In this document: piece by piece, positions 41,622 to 50,069 of the stretch
Layout: each line of letters begins with the position of its first letter
Position numbering within the stretch: the first letter of the stretch is position 1
From: 9FT-COMBO-48-23 sp963754385
GTDB lineage: Bacteria; Chloroflexota; Dehalococcoidia; GIF9; UBA5629
NCBI GenBank assembly: GCA_963754385.1
Contig: CAVWGE010000005.1
Location: 124,001 to 188,000 of the forward strand
Length of the DNA stretch: 64,000 nucleotides
Reading direction: 5' to 3'
Program-made: the position numbers and the translations under genes
Notes under the pieces: generated by a model
What the model saw: only the letters and a program-made list of their open reading frames with translations
Databases searched by the model: none
What the model was told of the DNA's origin: nothing

Positions 41622-42164
41622 GTGTTAAGTGAAGAAAATTTAGTACAGCAGGCAGTAAATGGTGACCAAGAAGCTTTTACTCAGCTATACAACCAGAACT
41701 TTGACAGAATACATCGTTACATTTATGTCAAAGTCAGAAGTCAGGCTGAGGCGGAGGATTTAACTCAGGATGTATTTATTAAGGCGCTGGGATCGATTGG
41801 CTCTTACAAGTGGCGTGAGCTGCCATTTGCCGCCTGGTTATTCAAGATCGCTCACAACAGAGTAATCGACCATGTCAGAAAAGTGTCAAAGGAGAAAAGA
41901 GCCAGCCTCAATGAAGCCTATGCAAAGAGTGTGGAAGACCCGGTACAGATGACAGAGCAGAATTTTGAAGTTTACCAACTCAAGGAAGCAATGGAGCAGT
42001 TGCCGGAGGCGCAGCGAGAGGTAGCCACGCTCCGCTTTATCGGGCAACTTTCAATTGCCGAGGTGGCTAAAACGCTGGGCAAAAGCGAGGGAACAGTTAA
42101 GGCATTACAGTTCAATGCTACAGCCTCATTAAGAAAGACGCTTTACGAGAAAATCAATGGCTAG
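41622..42164 (+). CDS. ECF-type RNA polymerase sigma factor
   Basis: A 180-residue sigma-70 family protein with region 2 (AFTQLYNQNFDRIHRYIYVKV, DLTQDVFIKALGSI, in parts) and region 4 (QLPEAQREVATLRFIGQLSIAEVAKTLGKSEGTVKAL in parts). It is preceded by AGAGG and starts with GTG. A TATAAT lies at 41592-41597, 24 bases before the start. Its stop overlaps the next gene by eight bases; that product has one membrane helix and is the likely partner that controls it. Confidence 0.92.
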   Translation: MLSEENLVQQAVNGDQEAFTQLYNQNFDRIHRYIYVKVRSQAEAEDLTQDVFIKALGSIGSYKWRELPFAAWLFKIAHNRVIDHVRKVSKEKRASLNEAYAKSVEDPVQMTEQNFEVYQLKEAMEQLPEAQREVATLRFIGQLSIAEVAKTLGKSEGTVKALQFNATASLRKTLYEKING

Positions 42165-43371
42165 ACAGTTAGACGATATCTTTAATGAGTGTTACGAGCG
42201 GATACGCTCGGGCGAAAGCCTTAAGAGCTGCCTTAAGAGGTATCCGAAACATGCCGCTGAGCTAGAGCCGCTGCTTAAAACTGCATTTGACATCGGCAGG
42301 CGAGCTTCCTACATTCACCCTCGCCCTGAATTCAAACACTGGGCGCGAGTGCAGTTCGAAGGAAGGCAACACCATGCCAGACAGCAAAGACAGCCAGCAA
42401 AGCCCGGCCTCTTTAGCTGGCGCCAAAGCTGGAGTGTGGCTGTAGCCGCCGTCATTATCCTCGTGCTGACCGGCAGCAGCACCGTAATTGCCTCATCAAA
42501 TGCTATGCCAGATGAACCGCTTTATCCGGTTAAACTGGCAACAGAAGATATGAGGCTTGCTCTTGCTGTTTCCGACACGCAAAAAGCTCAAGTTCACACC
42601 CAGCTAGCCGAGACGAGAGCTGTGGAAGTCGAAACTATGGCTGACCAGGGAAAAACCGAGCATGCTGCCATCACTGCTGCCAGGCTGGCTAAACAGTTGG
42701 AGCTGGCTAATTCCGCAATAGCCAGCGTAGAGAGCACCATAGGTACAGCTCCACTCCCCACGGTGACGGAGGAACAACCACCGGTGACGGAGAAGCAGCC
42801 ACCGGTGACGGAGGAGCAGCCACCGGTAACGGAGGAACAGCCACCGGTGACGGAGGAGCAGCCACCGGTAACGGAGGAACAGCCACCGGTAACGGAGGAA
42901 CAGCCAACACCACCAGAAGGACAGCCAACGCCACCCGCCTTTACCACACGGGATAAAGGCGTGAGTGCCAAAACTGAGCATTTCAAGAAGTCTCTGGAGA
43001 ATAGCACCTCTAAGAGCTTAAAAGCTTTGGAAAACGCTATGGAGAAGGCGCCACCGCAAGCCAGACCTAACTGGCAGCGAGCTATTGACTCGATATCAGA
43101 GAGCGGCCACAGAAAGCCAGCACCAGTTTCGCCAGGCCAGCCTACCCCACAAAGCGATAATACAACCTGGAATGGAGTGGAGCCAGCACCGGCTTGGCCA
43201 GACCAGCCTGCCCCACAAAGCGATAACACAACCTGGAACGGAGGAGAGCCAAATCCTTTTAGTCCCTCCAATAACCAGCCTTCCTCCTCAGAGTGGCAAA
43301 ATACCGGGAACAAAGATTGGCCATTCAACAAATCCCAGACTAACTGGTCAAATAAGGACACCGCTAAATAA
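42157..43371 (+). CDS. DUF5667-type membrane protein with proline-rich repeats, probable sigma-factor partner
   Basis: A 404-residue protein. Residues 1-85 form a cytoplasmic domain (LDDIFNECYERIRSG, CLKRYPKHAAELEPLL) like those paired with ECF sigma factors. One membrane helix spans about 88-111. DUF5667 follows (MPDEPLYPVKLATEDMRLAL, then helices). Outside lies a VTEEQPP heptad repeated about seven times (203-251) and two PAPQSDNTTWNG units near the end. The long Pro/Gln/Asn-rich tail suggests a wall-spanning or surface part. The eight-base overlap with the sigma gene supports coupled production. Confidence 0.72.
   Translation: MARQLDDIFNECYERIRSGESLKSCLKRYPKHAAELEPLLKTAFDIGRRASYIHPRPEFKHWARVQFEGRQHHARQQRQPAKPGLFSWRQSWSVAVAAVIILVLTGSSTVIASSNAMPDEPLYPVKLATEDMRLALAVSDTQKAQVHTQLAETRAVEVETMADQGKTEHAAITAARLAKQLELANSAIASVESTIGTAPLPTVTEEQPPVTEKQPPVTEEQPPVTEEQPPVTEEQPPVTEEQPPVTEEQPTPPEGQPTPPAFTTRDKGVSAKTEHFKKSLENSTSKSLKALENAMEKAPPQARPNWQRAIDSISESGHRKPAPVSPGQPTPQSDNTTWNGVEPAPAWPDQPAPQSDNTTWNGGEPNPFSPSNNQPSSSEWQNTGNKDWPFNKSQTNWSNKDTAK
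42763..42909 (+). repeat. Seven tandem 21-bp repeats inside the DUF5667 gene
   Basis: The unit GTGACGGAGGAACAGCCACC plus G encodes VTEEQPP. Copies differ mostly at third positions (gtg/gta, gag/gaa), one encodes Lys for Glu, and the last degenerates to PTPPEG. Such arrays often vary in copy number. Confidence 0.9.
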
Positions 43372-43375
43372 ACGC

Positions 43376-43545
43376 CAAACCCTAATCTCAAAATCCTGAA
43401 TCTCAAACAATATCAAATTTCCAATTTCCCAAGTTAGAAATACCACGGGCTCGACCAAACAGGGGGAATGACTAGACATCCCAGTTCACCTGTGTTTGTG
43501 TTCGGCATTTGTTTAGAGCTTAGAAATTCGAATTTAGGATTTCTG
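43376..43545. repeat. Family E repeat pair without gene
   Basis: Most of the 320-base gap before the DUF11-like gene is this element. Its left arm has AATCTCAAAATCCTGAATC then TCAAACAATATC; its right arm, inverted, has AAATCCTAAATTCGAATTTC then TAAGCTCTAAACAAATGCC. The 60 bases between have no coding signal. Confidence 0.5.
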
Positions 43546-43691
43546 TAATATATGCAGCCTCCCCACTCAACCTCCTGCTTAACCGGGCATAAACCTTTCC
43601 TGCTCCATTTCGTTTATTAATTAGCGACAGGATGGAATTCTACATAGAAAACCGTCCTGTCGAAAAACCAAACAAAGAGGAGGTTCAAGAC

Positions 43692-44492
43692 ATGAAAAAG
43701 TGGAGTATCCCGGTGATAATAGCCATTGTTGCCCTGCTGATGCCCGTGTCTTCAACTATAGCTAATGCTCAGGATGAAGCTGGCCTCAGCATCGAGAAAT
43801 CGGCCGATAAAACTTCGGCTTCTCCACATGAAACCATTACCTATACCTACACCATTGTTAACACCGACAACGTTACCGTCAGTAACATCACGCTGGAAGA
43901 CAATAAGCTTGGAGCAATTTCTTTGACTGACACCACTCTGGCTCCGGGCGAAAACATCACTGCCACCGCCACCTATACCGTCACTATCTCTGACTCACCA
44001 GAGCCAATCGTCAATACAGCTACAGTTACCGGTACTGACCCGAACGGCACGCCAGTTTCGGCAACAACGGACCCGGTCTCAGTTTCCCTCTGCATCAACA
44101 AGTGGCTTCTAATCAAGGCCGAAATACTTAAGCTAAGGGGGATACCCGGCAAAGGCATCTTGAATGCACCGGGGCTACAAAAACTGTTTAATCCGAAGTC
44201 ACGAGCTGCTGAACATGTCTGTAAAAAGGACAAGCCTAAGACACCGGAACAGCTTCAGATAAGGGAGAGGCTGGAGAACCAGTCCACAGAGGACCAACTC
44301 CGAATAAGGTTGGAAGTGGAAAACGCTGGTAGCGTACAAGCTATTCAAGGCGATGTCGAAGCCAGGCCTGGGAAATGGCAACTAATGAAAAACTGTAACA
44401 CAGACAATCAAACAGGGGAATACGCAACTACAGGTAATTGTCACAAGCCCGACAAGGATAAGCCAAACAACAAATACAATACGGGGAAATAA
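43692..44492 (+). CDS. Secreted DUF11-like repeat protein
   Basis: A 266-residue exported protein. The signal peptide covers about 1-27 (MKKWSIPVIIAIVALLMP..., ending ANAQDEA). A DUF11/Ig-like beta domain (about 30-135) shows LSIEKSADKTSASPHETITY in parts, YTIVNTDNVTVSNITL and NTATVTGTDPNGTPV. The C-terminal half is basic, helical, then a Gly/Asn/Lys-rich tail. ATG at 43692 follows GAGGAGG. It probably lies on the cell surface, and its place behind the sigma/DUF5667 pair suggests it could be a target, which is inference. Confidence 0.75.
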   Translation: MKKWSIPVIIAIVALLMPVSSTIANAQDEAGLSIEKSADKTSASPHETITYTYTIVNTDNVTVSNITLEDNKLGAISLTDTTLAPGENITATATYTVTISDSPEPIVNTATVTGTDPNGTPVSATTDPVSVSLCINKWLLIKAEILKLRGIPGKGILNAPGLQKLFNPKSRAAEHVCKKDKPKTPEQLQIRERLENQSTEDQLRIRLEVENAGSVQAIQGDVEARPGKWQLMKNCNTDNQTGEYATTGNCHKPDKDKPNNKYNTGK

Positions 44493-44525
44493 CCTTAGAC
44501 AAGGGTAGTTTTTGCCAAATCCTGC

Positions 44526-44551
44526 CAGGGCGACCTCAAAGGGTCGCCCTG
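44526..44551. terminator. Bidirectional hairpin between convergent genes
   Basis: CAGGGCGACC-tcaaag-GGTCGCCCTG, a perfect 10-pair stem, lies between the stops of the DUF11-like gene and the convergent acyl-CoA synthetase gene. A short T-rich run (ctttaaatt) follows on the plus side. Confidence 0.6.
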
Positions 44552-44585
44552 CTTTAAATTCTGCCCACGGCTCAAAAACGAGCCT

Positions 44586-46301
44586 TTAATTCTTCAATAC
44601 ACCTACAGCTTCCAGATACTCCTTATATTCCACCATCTTAATCAGGACTCTGGCGGCATGCCTACCTGAAGGGTAAGCATAATGAGAGCCATGGAGACGG
44701 GTCTGGTCCTCGGCAAAGAAGGTTGTGGTAAGCACCGGCTTCTTGTAGCTCGCCACCCACTGCTCGGTCATTGCCATAAAAAAATGAGCCACCGCTTCAT
44801 TAATTGAAGGCGGGTTTCGAACTCCCATCTCGGCTAGAGCCTGAGAGCCGGGGGGCAAGAATGCGCTGATGAGAAATGGGACCTTAAGCCTCCCGGCAGC
44901 AATGGCAGAGGCAACTATTTCCGTCAGCTCGCCGATTTCCTGCTCATGATAAATGCCCATCCTTGAAGCTAAATCAGCGACAATAGGCTGTATAAATTTG
45001 CCGATTTCCGCAGCATCTCTCGAACTAAGCACTTTAGTGAATGCACTGGCAAGCTCACGAAATGCTTCGCGTGAGGAAATCCACGGAGCTGCTGCACCGG
45101 AATCCGTAGATACGAACAGCGGAGCAAAAATCGAGAAACCGCCAAATCCCATAAATATCAGCGAATCAACCTCATCAACTCTCAACAGCTTCACAGGAGC
45201 GGTGAGAAAGGTGACGAAATTCCTATCGCCGGCAGGGTCCACGGGGTTGCCCCGGCTCCATCGCGGGGGAAAGACCTTATCCAGCGCCGCAATAACCCTG
45301 TCTGGCAGCTTGACCACGTTCAGCCCCTCTGAGGCACAGGCATCAGCACAAATAACGCCGTAGCTTCCGCCGGGAGTAAGGATAGCAACATTTCTGCCCC
45401 GGGGAAGAGGCTGAGTTATAAATCCGATGGCGACATCGAGCAGTTCCTCCGGGCTTTCAACCCTGGTTATCCCGATGCTCTTGAAAGCGGCTTCATAAGC
45501 CTCATCAGAGCCTGCCAGTGCCCCGGAGTGAGACGAAATTGCCTTGACAGCAGCCATCGTTTTGCCCGGCTTCAAGACAACAACTGGTTTCTTCGGCGTC
45601 ACCTTTCTGACCTTATCTAAGAAACGTACGCCATCAACCAGGCCTTCTATATATGCCAGAATGACCTTTACCTGCGGGTCTTCACCGAAATACTCGATAT
45701 AGTCCTCAATCTGTATGTCTGCGGCACAGCCACAGCTTACATACCGATGAAAACCTACTCCGCGCATGTGCCCGGATGTTACAACAGCACCACCAACATT
45801 TCCGCCTTGCGATACAAAAGCCAGGGGCCCATCCTTAACCGGCAGAGGGAACATGAAAGCCCTGAGTTCCGACGAGGCGCTCCAGAACCCCATGCAGTTG
45901 GGCCCGATAAAACGAATCCCACCTTTCCCGGCAATCCTCAAAACCTCGTCCTGCAGCTTCTTCCCTTCTTCTCCAATCTCGGCAAAGCCGGCTGAAATAA
46001 TCACTCCTGCCTTTACCCCCTTAGCCACACAGTCCTCCATGACAGAGGCGACATGAGAAGCCGGGATAACGAAGACGACAAGGTCAACCGGGTCTGGTAT
46101 ATCAGTCACCCCGGCAAAGGCTTTATGTCCCAGGACTTCGTTCTCTTTATTGTTCACCGGGTATACCGGACCACGGAAACCATTTAGAGCGCTGGTGAAA
46201 GTGGAATAGCCCCACTTGTTCCAGTTGTTCGTCGCCCCGACTACAGCAACCGACCTGGGATTGAACAGTGGCTCTAAATCTTCAACTATAGACCGACTCA
46301 T
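44586..46301 (-). CDS. NDP-forming acyl-CoA synthetase, alpha-type subunit
   Basis: A 571-residue protein. The CoA-binding N-domain (FNPRSVAVVGATNNWNKWGY in parts) and the two ligase-CoA domains are present, including VVLKPGKT and the phosphohistidine loop SSHSGALAGSDEAYEAAF (in parts). The ATP-grasp beta domain is absent and no beta gene is next to it. The C-terminal 100 residues (with TTTFFAEDQTRLHGSHYAYPSG) extend beyond the usual alpha length. It would link acyl-CoA cleavage to ATP or GTP formation. AGGGGGC precedes ATG at 46301. Confidence 0.82.
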   Translation of the reverse strand: MSRSIVEDLEPLFNPRSVAVVGATNNWNKWGYSTFTSALNGFRGPVYPVNNKENEVLGHKAFAGVTDIPDPVDLVVFVIPASHVASVMEDCVAKGVKAGVIISAGFAEIGEEGKKLQDEVLRIAGKGGIRFIGPNCMGFWSASSELRAFMFPLPVKDGPLAFVSQGGNVGGAVVTSGHMRGVGFHRYVSCGCAADIQIEDYIEYFGEDPQVKVILAYIEGLVDGVRFLDKVRKVTPKKPVVVLKPGKTMAAVKAISSHSGALAGSDEAYEAAFKSIGITRVESPEELLDVAIGFITQPLPRGRNVAILTPGGSYGVICADACASEGLNVVKLPDRVIAALDKVFPPRWSRGNPVDPAGDRNFVTFLTAPVKLLRVDEVDSLIFMGFGGFSIFAPLFVSTDSGAAAPWISSREAFRELASAFTKVLSSRDAAEIGKFIQPIVADLASRMGIYHEQEIGELTEIVASAIAAGRLKVPFLISAFLPPGSQALAEMGVRNPPSINEAVAHFFMAMTEQWVASYKKPVLTTTFFAEDQTRLHGSHYAYPSGRHAARVLIKMVEYKEYLEAVGVLKN

Positions 46302-46393
46302 TGATGCCCCCTGTAGGCTTGTATAGCATGTGACACAAAGGATAGCAGAACACCACTGGGCGTTCAACAAAGAGCGCTGAGAGCCCCCTCTGT

Positions 46394-46672
46394 CATTCTG
46401 AGGGAGCCCTTCGCCTTTGTCATCCTGAGGGAGCGAAGCGACCGAAGGATCTGGCTCAGGATAAACTCCGCGACCGAAGAATCTCATAATCGAGGGAGAG
46501 GGATTAATACGTAGTCAAGAGGCTTTAGCCTCGCTGATCTCGACCCTGAAGGGTCGAGGCTGCATGTACTAGTGTAGGGACATACCTTCAGGTCTGTCCG
46601 CTTTGAACAGGTCTAAAGACCTGTCCCTACATGGAGATATGGGATTCTTCGCTGCGCTCAGAATGACACAAA
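46394..46672. repeat. Cluster of dispersed repeats (families A and B and a third palindrome)
   Basis: The 479-base gap between two divergent genes is largely repeats. 46394-46487: family B (TCATTCTGAGGGAGC, TCATCCTGAGGGAGCGAAGCG, CGACCGAAGAATCTCA). 46518-46566: family A (GAGGCtttAGCCTC, CTCGACCCtgaaGGGTCGAG). 46574-46633: TGTAGGGACAtaccttCAGGTCTGTCC then ACAGGTCTaaAGACCTGTCCCTACA. 46642-46672: family B end. A TATAAT at 46735-46740 may serve the next gene. Confidence 0.7.
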
Positions 46673-46780
46673 GCAGAGGGCTCACAATGACAATTAAACA
46701 AGGCTTAGGGTTTCTATTCTGTCTTAACTGGATGTATAATCAGACACACAACAACATCTGAAGCTCCAGGAGGCACTCAC

Positions 46781-47299
46781 ATGACATCACAGAAATCAAC
46801 AGCTAAGAAAGAGCCACAGATACTTAAGATGCCATCACAAAAGATAGCTGTCGTCTACACCAAAGGTGACCCCAATAAAGCAGCCACCGAAGCTATATCC
46901 GCCCTTTACGGCTCGGTTTACAAGCTGAAGTTCGACCTGAAAAAGAAAGGCGTTGAGTTCAAAGTAAGCGGCCTGCGAGCGCGCTGGCCTGACGCCCACC
47001 TCGTCCCCAAGAACGAGTGGCTCGGCATCTGGGGACTGCCTATCCCCGAGAAAACAACTTCCATACCGCAAAAGACCCCCGGCACCGAAGTCAAAATCGA
47101 GCAGTGGGACTACGGGACAGTGGCTCAAGTCCTCCACATTGGTCCTTACAGCGAAGAACAACCTACAGTCGAGCGGCTGCATAAATTTATCCAGGAAAAC
47201 GGCTACGAAATAGCCGGCGTGCACGAGGAAGAATACCTGACATCGCCTCGAGCCAAAGTCCAGAAAACCATCATCCGCTACCCTGTTAAGAAGAAATAA
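46781..47299 (+). CDS. GyrI-like small-molecule-binding domain protein
   Basis: A 172-residue stand-alone GyrI-like (SHV-type) domain, as found in effector domains of AraC/MerR regulators. Visible marks are KIAVVYTKGDPNKAATEAISALYG in parts, EWLGIWGLPIPEKT and the GTVAQVLHIGPYSEEQPTVERLHKFI segment with the conserved GPY. Such proteins bind or hydrolyse hydrophobic compounds. There is no DNA-binding domain. CCAGGAGGCACTCAC precedes the ATG. Confidence 0.85.
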   Translation: MTSQKSTAKKEPQILKMPSQKIAVVYTKGDPNKAATEAISALYGSVYKLKFDLKKKGVEFKVSGLRARWPDAHLVPKNEWLGIWGLPIPEKTTSIPQKTPGTEVKIEQWDYGTVAQVLHIGPYSEEQPTVERLHKFIQENGYEIAGVHEEEYLTSPRAKVQKTIIRYPVKKK

Positions 47300-47315
47300 A
47301 CAAAGTGGTTAACTA

Positions 47316-47873
47316 ATGAAGCTAACTGAGGAATTCAGCCTCGCCGGCCCATGCGGCATATTCTGTGTGCTATGTGCCAAATATCAGTCGAAGGCGCCAA
47401 GTCGCTGTATCGGCTGCCGCTTAGGTGAGCAACACTCGTGGTGCAGTATCTACAAGTGCTGCGTTATGAAAAAGGGATTCACCACCTGCATCGAGTGCGA
47501 AGAATATCCTTGCGAAAGATATAAAAGGAGAGGCTGGGGAGAAGACCAATGGAGTCGAACTGCCCAGGATAGCCTCAACAGCATCAAAAACAATGGGATG
47601 GAGCGGTGGTTAGAGGAACAAAGAGAAAGACGATTGGCAGTGACAGAACTACTCGACAACTACAACGATGGCAGGTCTATGAGCTTCTATTGCTCAGCCT
47701 GTATCGTTATGTCAATCAGCCTTATCAATCAGGCAATAGATGAGATGAAGCAAAAGCTCTCCGATAACCATATCGACAATTCAGACGTAAAAGCCAAGGC
47801 AAAAGTCCTGAGGGCCATTATCCAGGAATTGGCTTCCAAATCAGGCATCGACTTAAAACTCAGGAATAAATAG
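47316..47873 (+). CDS. DUF3795-type cysteine-rich protein
   Basis: A 185-residue soluble protein whose N-terminal half is Cys-rich: CGIFCVLCAKY, CIGCRLG, WCSIYKCC, TCIECEEYPCERY. This is the DUF3795 layout, thought to bind metal. The C-terminal half is helical, with a further YCSAC pair. It lies 16 bases after the GyrI-like gene and a second, shorter DUF3795 gene follows at 48.97 kb. Function is unknown in the family. Confidence 0.78.
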   Translation: MKLTEEFSLAGPCGIFCVLCAKYQSKAPSRCIGCRLGEQHSWCSIYKCCVMKKGFTTCIECEEYPCERYKRRGWGEDQWSRTAQDSLNSIKNNGMERWLEEQRERRLAVTELLDNYNDGRSMSFYCSACIVMSISLINQAIDEMKQKLSDNHIDNSDVKAKAKVLRAIIQELASKSGIDLKLRNK

Positions 47874-48014
47874 AAAAATCGCTATCTGAAGATGAACAAA
47901 CAAGAAGCGGCTGTGGTCAGCCAGAAAGAAATCAAGGTACTGTGGCCTTAGCCCTCAATATAAACTTTAAAAGCGTTATTTCGTTAAATATACAGGTGAC
48001 AAGGAGGTAAAGAA

Positions 48015-48890
48015 TTGAACAAGACGCTCAAAATCCTGATACCTGTGCTGGTAATACTGGGGCTGGTGCTGACAGCAGGCTGTGCCAAAGCACCAGCAAC
48101 AACAGCGCCAGCGCCATTACCGCCGGGAGCAGCAATTCCGGAAACATCACGAGGTGGGTCTGGTGTGGACTACTATAATCAATACAGCAACGCTCCCACC
48201 GAATCTGGCCAGGCAGACATAGACCGCAAAATCGTCAAAACAGGCTACATGACTCTGGAGGTGAATGACATAACCGAGGCAATAGCCGGCATCACCGGAG
48301 TCGCCAATCAATTGAACGGCTACGTAGTCTCCTCCGACCAGTCCGGAAATAAAGACATAACCTACGGCAGAATCGCCATTCGAGTACCGTCCGACCGCTT
48401 CGATGAAGCCCTCGGCAAACTACGCAAACTAGCAGTCAAGGTGCCTAACGAGAGCACCTCAAGCCAGGATGTAACCGAAGAATACACCGACCTGCAGGCT
48501 CAGCTTCGCAACTTAGAGGCAACCGAAGCTCAATACCTGGAAATACTTAAGAAGGCAGAGAAAGTAGAAGACATCTTAGCCGTGCAGCGGGAGCTTTCCA
48601 ATGTCCGCGGGCAAATCGAGCAAATTAAGGGACGCATCCAGTATCTGGAGCGCACCTCGGACATGGCGCTTATCGAGGTAAGCTTACAGAAGACGCAGCC
48701 CCTAGACGGAACCGGCTGGAGCGCTCTGGAGACCCTCAAATCGGCGGTTCGCGGCCTGGCTGCCTTCGGCAAGGCATTAGGTAATATAATCATCTGGCTG
48801 GCGATTTTCAGCCCTGTTTGGATTATAATCCTGGTTGTGGTACTCTATTTCACGCGATGGCGCAAGAAGAAAGCCAGAACTTCCCGCTAA
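48015..48890 (+). CDS. DUF4349 lipoprotein
   Basis: A 291-residue envelope protein. Lipobox LTAGC (Cys23), a Pro/Ala/Thr linker, then DUF4349 (about 70-285): KTGYMTLEVNDITEAI, YVVSSDQSGNKDI, IRVPSDRFDEAL, SSQDVTEEYTDLQAQL, a coiled coil (about 155-215) and a C-terminal membrane helix (about 255-282) followed by RWRKKK. It starts with TTG after AAGGAGG. Role unknown; likely in envelope maintenance. Confidence 0.88.
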   Translation: MNKTLKILIPVLVILGLVLTAGCAKAPATTAPAPLPPGAAIPETSRGGSGVDYYNQYSNAPTESGQADIDRKIVKTGYMTLEVNDITEAIAGITGVANQLNGYVVSSDQSGNKDITYGRIAIRVPSDRFDEALGKLRKLAVKVPNESTSSQDVTEEYTDLQAQLRNLEATEAQYLEILKKAEKVEDILAVQRELSNVRGQIEQIKGRIQYLERTSDMALIEVSLQKTQPLDGTGWSALETLKSAVRGLAAFGKALGNIIIWLAIFSPVWIIILVVVLYFTRWRKKKARTSR

Positions 48891-48910
48891 CCCGCCAAAC
48901 GCCAACTAAA

Positions 48911-48946
48911 GGAGTAGGGGCAGACTCTCAGGTCTGTCCCTACATC
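48911..48946. repeat. Short palindromic repeat (GTAGGGGCAGAC ... GTCTGTCCCTAC)
   Basis: Related to the third palindrome in the 46.6-kb cluster. It lies just ahead of the ribosome site of the second DUF3795 gene. Confidence 0.5.
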
Positions 48947-48965
48947 TTATAAGGAGGAGAAAACT

Positions 48966-49310
48966 ATGGACAAGATGATTGCCTACTGTGGAATAGTCTG
49001 CACTGAATGCCCGGCATTTGAGGCGACTCAGAAAAACGATGACGCCAAAAGAAAAAAGACCGCCGAGACCTGGTCCAAGCAGTACAAGATGGCCATTAAG
49101 CCGGAGGACATCAACTGCGACGGCTGCAAGTCCGAGGGCAAAAGGCTTATCGGTTACTGCAATATTTGCTATATGAGAAAATGCGCCCAGGGAAAACCGG
49201 TTGAGAACTGCGCCTACTGCGATGAATACGCCTGCGAAAAGCTGACCAAATTCTTCGCCATGGCACCACACGCCAAGGCATCGCTAGAAGGAATCAGAAA
49301 AAGCCGTTAG
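48966..49310 (+). CDS. DUF3795 protein, short form
   Basis: A 114-residue Cys-rich protein: YCGIVCTECPAF, INCDGCKSEG, GYCNICYMRKCA, NCAYCDEYACEKL. Twelve cysteines in pairs imply bound metal or Fe-S, though none is proven for the family. ATAAGGAGGAGAAAACT precedes the ATG. It resembles the longer DUF3795 protein at 47.3 kb. Confidence 0.85.
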   Translation: MDKMIAYCGIVCTECPAFEATQKNDDAKRKKTAETWSKQYKMAIKPEDINCDGCKSEGKRLIGYCNICYMRKCAQGKPVENCAYCDEYACEKLTKFFAMAPHAKASLEGIRKSR

Positions 49311-49317
49311 TTCTTTT

Positions 49318-49378
49318 GGATTTAGAAAATTGGAACTTCGATATTGTTTAGGATTTAGTGTTTAGTATTTGGAGTTTC
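49318..49378. repeat. Family E repeat, single arm
   Basis: GATATTGTTTAGGATTTAG then TGTTTAGTATTTGGAG, matching the right arm of the element at 39840-39893. It lies in the gap before the methyltransferase-like gene. Confidence 0.55.
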
Positions 49379-49429
49379 CATTACACTGACTAGGTTAAAG
49401 CCTCGCTACTAAGTGTCTGGTTAACTACA

Positions 49430-49975
49430 ATGAGCATCTGGGATAGATATGCCGACTTTGTCTATAGAGTAGCCACCGGAGGCAAGAAGCTTAAAATCCT
49501 GACCACGCCGGTAGCGGCAATTATCTTCTTCGGAATAATAGTGCTTTTTGTCTTCGCCTCCTTCTGGCTGGACAAATGGCTTACCTGCCTCCATTTCGGC
49601 TCGACCTGGTGGAGCCTGGGATTAGCTTGGCTACTTATCATCTTTGGCTGGTTCATCATGTTCTGGCCGGTCATAGCTTTTTTCAGCACCAGAGGTACGC
49701 CGGTGCCCTTCAACCCACCCCCCAAGCTGATTACCACCGGCCTCTACGCCTATGTCAGAAATCCCATGCTCCTGGGGATGTTTATATTTATGCTCGGTTT
49801 GGGAGTCCTGTTCGGCTCGCTGTCCCTCATCTTCATCTTCACCCCGCTGTTCATAGTGCTTAATGTCCTCTACCTCAAGGCTATTGAAGAGAAGGAGCTG
49901 GAGAAGAAGTTCGGCAGGGAATACCTGGAATACAAGAAAAGGGTGCCTATGTTCTTCCCCAAGCCTAGGAAGTAG
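49430..49975 (+). CDS. Isoprenylcysteine carboxyl methyltransferase-like membrane protein
   Basis: A 181-residue protein with four to five membrane helices. The ICMT/PEMT signature is LITTGLYAYVRNPMLLGMF, with the RNPM motif, and the C-terminal EEKELEKKFGREYLEYKKRVPMFFP. Bacterial members methylate unknown small lipids or act as SAM-dependent membrane enzymes. No Shine-Dalgarno is evident. Its stop codon lies in the first bases of a family A repeat. Confidence 0.88.
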   Translation: MSIWDRYADFVYRVATGGKKLKILTTPVAAIIFFGIIVLFVFASFWLDKWLTCLHFGSTWWSLGLAWLLIIFGWFIMFWPVIAFFSTRGTPVPFNPPPKLITTGLYAYVRNPMLLGMFIFMLGLGVLFGSLSLIFIFTPLFIVLNVLYLKAIEEKELEKKFGREYLEYKKRVPMFFPKPRK

Positions 49976-50025
49976 CCACGAGGCTTTAGCCTCGTGGTCA
50001 CGACCCTAAAGGGTCGTGGCTACAT
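49972..50025. repeat. Family A palindromic repeat, best full copy
   Basis: GTAGCCACGAGGCtttAGCCTCGTGGtcaCGACCCtaaaGGGTCGTGGCTAC in segments: two perfect hairpins within an outer GTAGCCAC/GTGGCTAC pairing. It overlaps the last codon and stop of the preceding gene. Confidence 0.85.
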
Positions 50026-50069
50026 TGGTTGGCGCATAATCTGTGCCAGACAAACAAAGTCTTCAATCT

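Noticed and set aside
42763..42909. CRISPR-like array
   Set aside because: The units are contiguous 21-bp coding repeats without spacers.
42594..43406. Long antisense frame with Cys/Gly/Ser repeats opposite the DUF5667 gene
   Set aside because: It is the reverse of the 21-bp tandem repeats; it has no ribosome site and an implausible composition.
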